Origin: an uncultured Clostridium sp.
Lineage (GTDB): Bacteria; Bacillota; Clostridia; TANB77; CAG-508
Assembly: GCA_958413095.1 (NCBI GenBank)
Contig: CATYUF010000040.1
Span: forward strand, 1 to 15,632
DNA length: 15,632 nucleotides
Direction of reading: 5' to 3'
The position numbers and the translations under genes are program-made. The notes beneath the pieces are model-generated. The model made no database searches and was not told the origin of the DNA. It saw only the letters and a list, made by a program, of their open reading frames with translations. This document shows, piece after piece, positions 13,719-15,632 of the stretch. Positions within the stretch are counted from its first letter, which is position 1, and each line of letters begins with the position of its first letter.

Positions 13719-15632
13719 TTATTCTCCTTCTTTTAGCTCTGGAGTTAATGTTTCTATACTTACTACTTTTCCACCATCGTTTGTTCTCATTAATGTAACA
13801 CCTTGTGTTGCTCTTCCAAGTAGACTTACATCTTTTACACTAATTCTAATAATTGTTCCTGTATCTGTAATAAGCATTACATCATCTTCTTCTGTTGCAA
13901 TTCTAACTCCAACTAATTTTCCAGTTTTTTGTGTTATTTTATATGTTATAACACCTTTTCCACCTCTGATTTGTACTCTGTACTCATCTAGCTCTGTTCT
14001 CTTTCCAAATCCATTTTCTGTAATTGCAAGTAATGTTGCTTTTCCTCCTGCTATTACTGATTCCATTCCTATAACTTCGTCATCGTCATCCATTCTTATT
14101 CCAATTACACCTTGTGATACTCTACCTATTGGACGAACTTCTTTTTCATCAAATGTTATACACATACCATTTCTTGTAACTAAAACAACATTATCTTCTC
14201 CATCTGTTAACCTTACTGCAATTAATTCATCATCATCTTTTAAAGTTATACCTTGTAAACCTGTTTTTCTAGTTGAATCATATTCTTTTAATGCAGTTTT
14301 CTTTATTAATCCATTTTTAGTTGCCATTAATAAATATTTTCCTTCAGCAAAATTTTGAATTGGTATTACTGCTGAAACTTTTTCACCTGCATCTAAACTT
14401 AATAGATTTACTATTGCAGTTCCTTTAGCAGTTCTACCTGCTTCTGGAATTTCATATCCTCTTAAATGATATAGTTTTCCTTTATTAGTGAAGAATAATA
14501 TTGTATCATGAGTTGACGCTGTAAATATTTGTTTTACGAAATCTTCTTCTCTTGTTGCTATTCCTGTAATTCCTTTTCCTCCCCTTCTTTGGCTTTTATA
14601 TGTATCTATTGGCATTCTTTTAATATATCCAAAGTGTGTGAAAGCAACTACAGTTTGTTCTTCTTTTATTAAATCATCTATGTCTATTTCTCCTTCTGCA
14701 GCAACAATTTTTGTCTTTCTTTCATCTCCAAATTTATCTTTGATTTCAAGTAATTCTTCTTTAATTATATCAAATACTAATCTTTCACTATTTAATATAT
14801 CTCTTAAATGAGCTATTAATTCCATTAATTGATTGTACTCTTCTTCAATTTTCTCTCTTTGTAATCCAGATAAAGTTTTTAATCTCATATCTAATATTGC
14901 TTGTGCTTGAATATCAGATAATCCAAATCTTTCCATTAATCTTTCTTTAGCATCATCATATGAACTTCTTATAATATTAATTACTTCATCAATGTTATCT
15001 AAGGCTATTTTCAATCCTTCTAAGATGTGTGCTCTAGCTAATGCTTTATCTAATTCAAATTGAGTTCTTCTTAAAATAACATCTTTTCTATGCTCTATAT
15101 AGCAATCTAAACATTGTCTTAATGTTAAAACTTGTGGTACTCCATTTACTAAAGCTAACATAATTATTCCAAATGTTGTTTGCATTTGAGTATGTTTAAA
15201 TAATTGATTTAATACTACTTGTGGATTTGCATCTCTTTTTAATTCAATTACAACTCTTACTTTATCTTTTCTATCTGATTCATCTCTACATTCTGAAATA
15301 CCTTCAACTTTCTTTTCTTTTGATAAATCAGATATTGCTTTTATTAAATTAGCTTTATTTACTTGATATGGTAGAGAAGAAACTATTATTCTTTGTCTAT
15401 TTCCACTCATTTCTTCTATTTCTGTTTCTGCTCTTAAAGTAATTTTTCCTCTACCTGTTTTATATGCTTGTTTTATACCTTCTAATCCTAAAATTATTCC
15501 TTCTGTTGGAAAATCTGGTCCTTTTATAACCCCCATTAAATCTTCATCAGTTACTTCATCTTCATCAATAATTTTTATAATTCCATTTATGACTTCTGTT
15601 AAATTATGTGGTGGTATATTTGTTGCCATCCC
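13719..15632 (-). CDS. gyrA: DNA gyrase subunit A, N-terminus beyond window
   Basis: The frame is open to the right edge, with 637 codons present. The first Met seen is the internal MATNIPPHNL of GyrA. Roughly 165-180 residues are missing, including the catalytic tyrosine and the quinolone-resistance region. The window holds the rest of the breakage-reunion core, the coiled-coil arm with its small end domain, and the C-terminal beta-pinwheel (blades with GxG strands). The GyrA-box QRRGGKG at 347-353, counted from MATN, marks gyrase rather than topoisomerase IV. GyrA wraps DNA and, with GyrB, introduces negative supercoils. It is convergent with dnaC and ends in ELKEGE 120 bases from the shared terminator. 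Confidence 0.97.
   Translation of the reverse strand, partial: GMATNIPPHNLTEVINGIIKIIDEDEVTDEDLMGVIKGPDFPTEGIILGLEGIKQAYKTGRGKITLRAETEIEEMSGNRQRIIVSSLPYQVNKANLIKAISDLSKEKKVEGISECRDESDRKDKVRVVIELKRDANPQVVLNQLFKHTQMQTTFGIIMLALVNGVPQVLTLRQCLDCYIEHRKDVILRRTQFELDKALARAHILEGLKIALDNIDEVINIIRSSYDDAKERLMERFGLSDIQAQAILDMRLKTLSGLQREKIEEEYNQLMELIAHLRDILNSERLVFDIIKEELLEIKDKFGDERKTKIVAAEGEIDIDDLIKEEQTVVAFTHFGYIKRMPIDTYKSQRRGGKGITGIATREEDFVKQIFTASTHDTILFFTNKGKLYHLRGYEIPEAGRTAKGTAIVNLLSLDAGEKVSAVIPIQNFAEGKYLLMATKNGLIKKTALKEYDSTRKTGLQGITLKDDDELIAVRLTDGEDNVVLVTRNGMCITFDEKEVRPIGRVSQGVIGIRMDDDDEVIGMESVIAGGKATLLAITENGFGKRTELDEYRVQIRGGKGVITYKITQKTGKLVGVRIATEEDDVMLITDTGTIIRISVKDVSLLGRATQGVTLMRTNDGGKVVSIETLTPELKEGE

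Noticed and set aside
13719..15629. gyrA as a complete short gene starting at ATG 15629
   Set aside because: That ATG is the conserved internal Met of MATNIPPHN. The frame stays open to the window edge and the catalytic N-terminal part is missing, so it is cut by the window, not truncated.

Overview
The window is very AT-rich, low-GC Firmicute DNA, most likely from a gut-type member of the Clostridia. The evidence is A/T-ending codon use, AGGAGG-type ribosome sites, TTGACA/TATAAT-type promoters, CCA-encoding tRNA genes, a VanW/G5 surface protein, a BspA-type leucine-rich-repeat protein, and a clostridial dnaD-dnaC pair near gyrA. I cannot place the genus from sequence alone.

Left part (1-6642), mostly minus strand. 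A secreted BspA-like leucine-rich-repeat protein runs off the left edge. It is followed by a membrane-anchored VanW/G5 envelope protein, a plus-strand single-domain starch/glycogen-binding-type protein (CBM25/53-like), and a minus-strand pair: an SDR oxidoreductase (FabG-like) and a large AAA-ATPase/PD-(D/E)XK protein. Two hairpin terminators separate the convergent CBM and ATPase genes.

Middle (6850-7672), minus strand. A tRNA-Lys, tRNA-Glu, tRNA-Thr array has its own promoter and terminator, with an unusual perfect hairpin between Lys and Glu. It is followed by a 19-bp perfect inverted repeat and a small DUF1858 cysteine-motif protein.

Right-centre (7812-11364), plus strand. A compact operon behind one good promoter resembles a stripped-down type IV secretion/conjugation locus: a possible 48-residue membrane protein with an AUU start, a VirD4/TraG-type coupling ATPase, a VirB2/TrbC-like pilin, a TrbL/VirB6-like polytopic protein, and a PrgI/VirB3-like two-helix protein. 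No VirB4 ATPase, relaxase, or VirB1-type hydrolase is present here. This is the most interesting part of the window.

Right end (11377-15632). The replication genes dnaD and dnaC (helicase loader) have their own strong promoter. dnaC is split by one extra base inside its Walker A motif. A bidirectional terminator separates them from convergent gyrA (minus), which enters from the right edge without its N-terminal catalytic part. dnaD, dnaC and gyrA together suggest a core, probably origin-proximal chromosomal region rather than a plasmid. That makes the embedded secretion-like operon notable: it is either a degraded integrated element or a resident system of unknown role.
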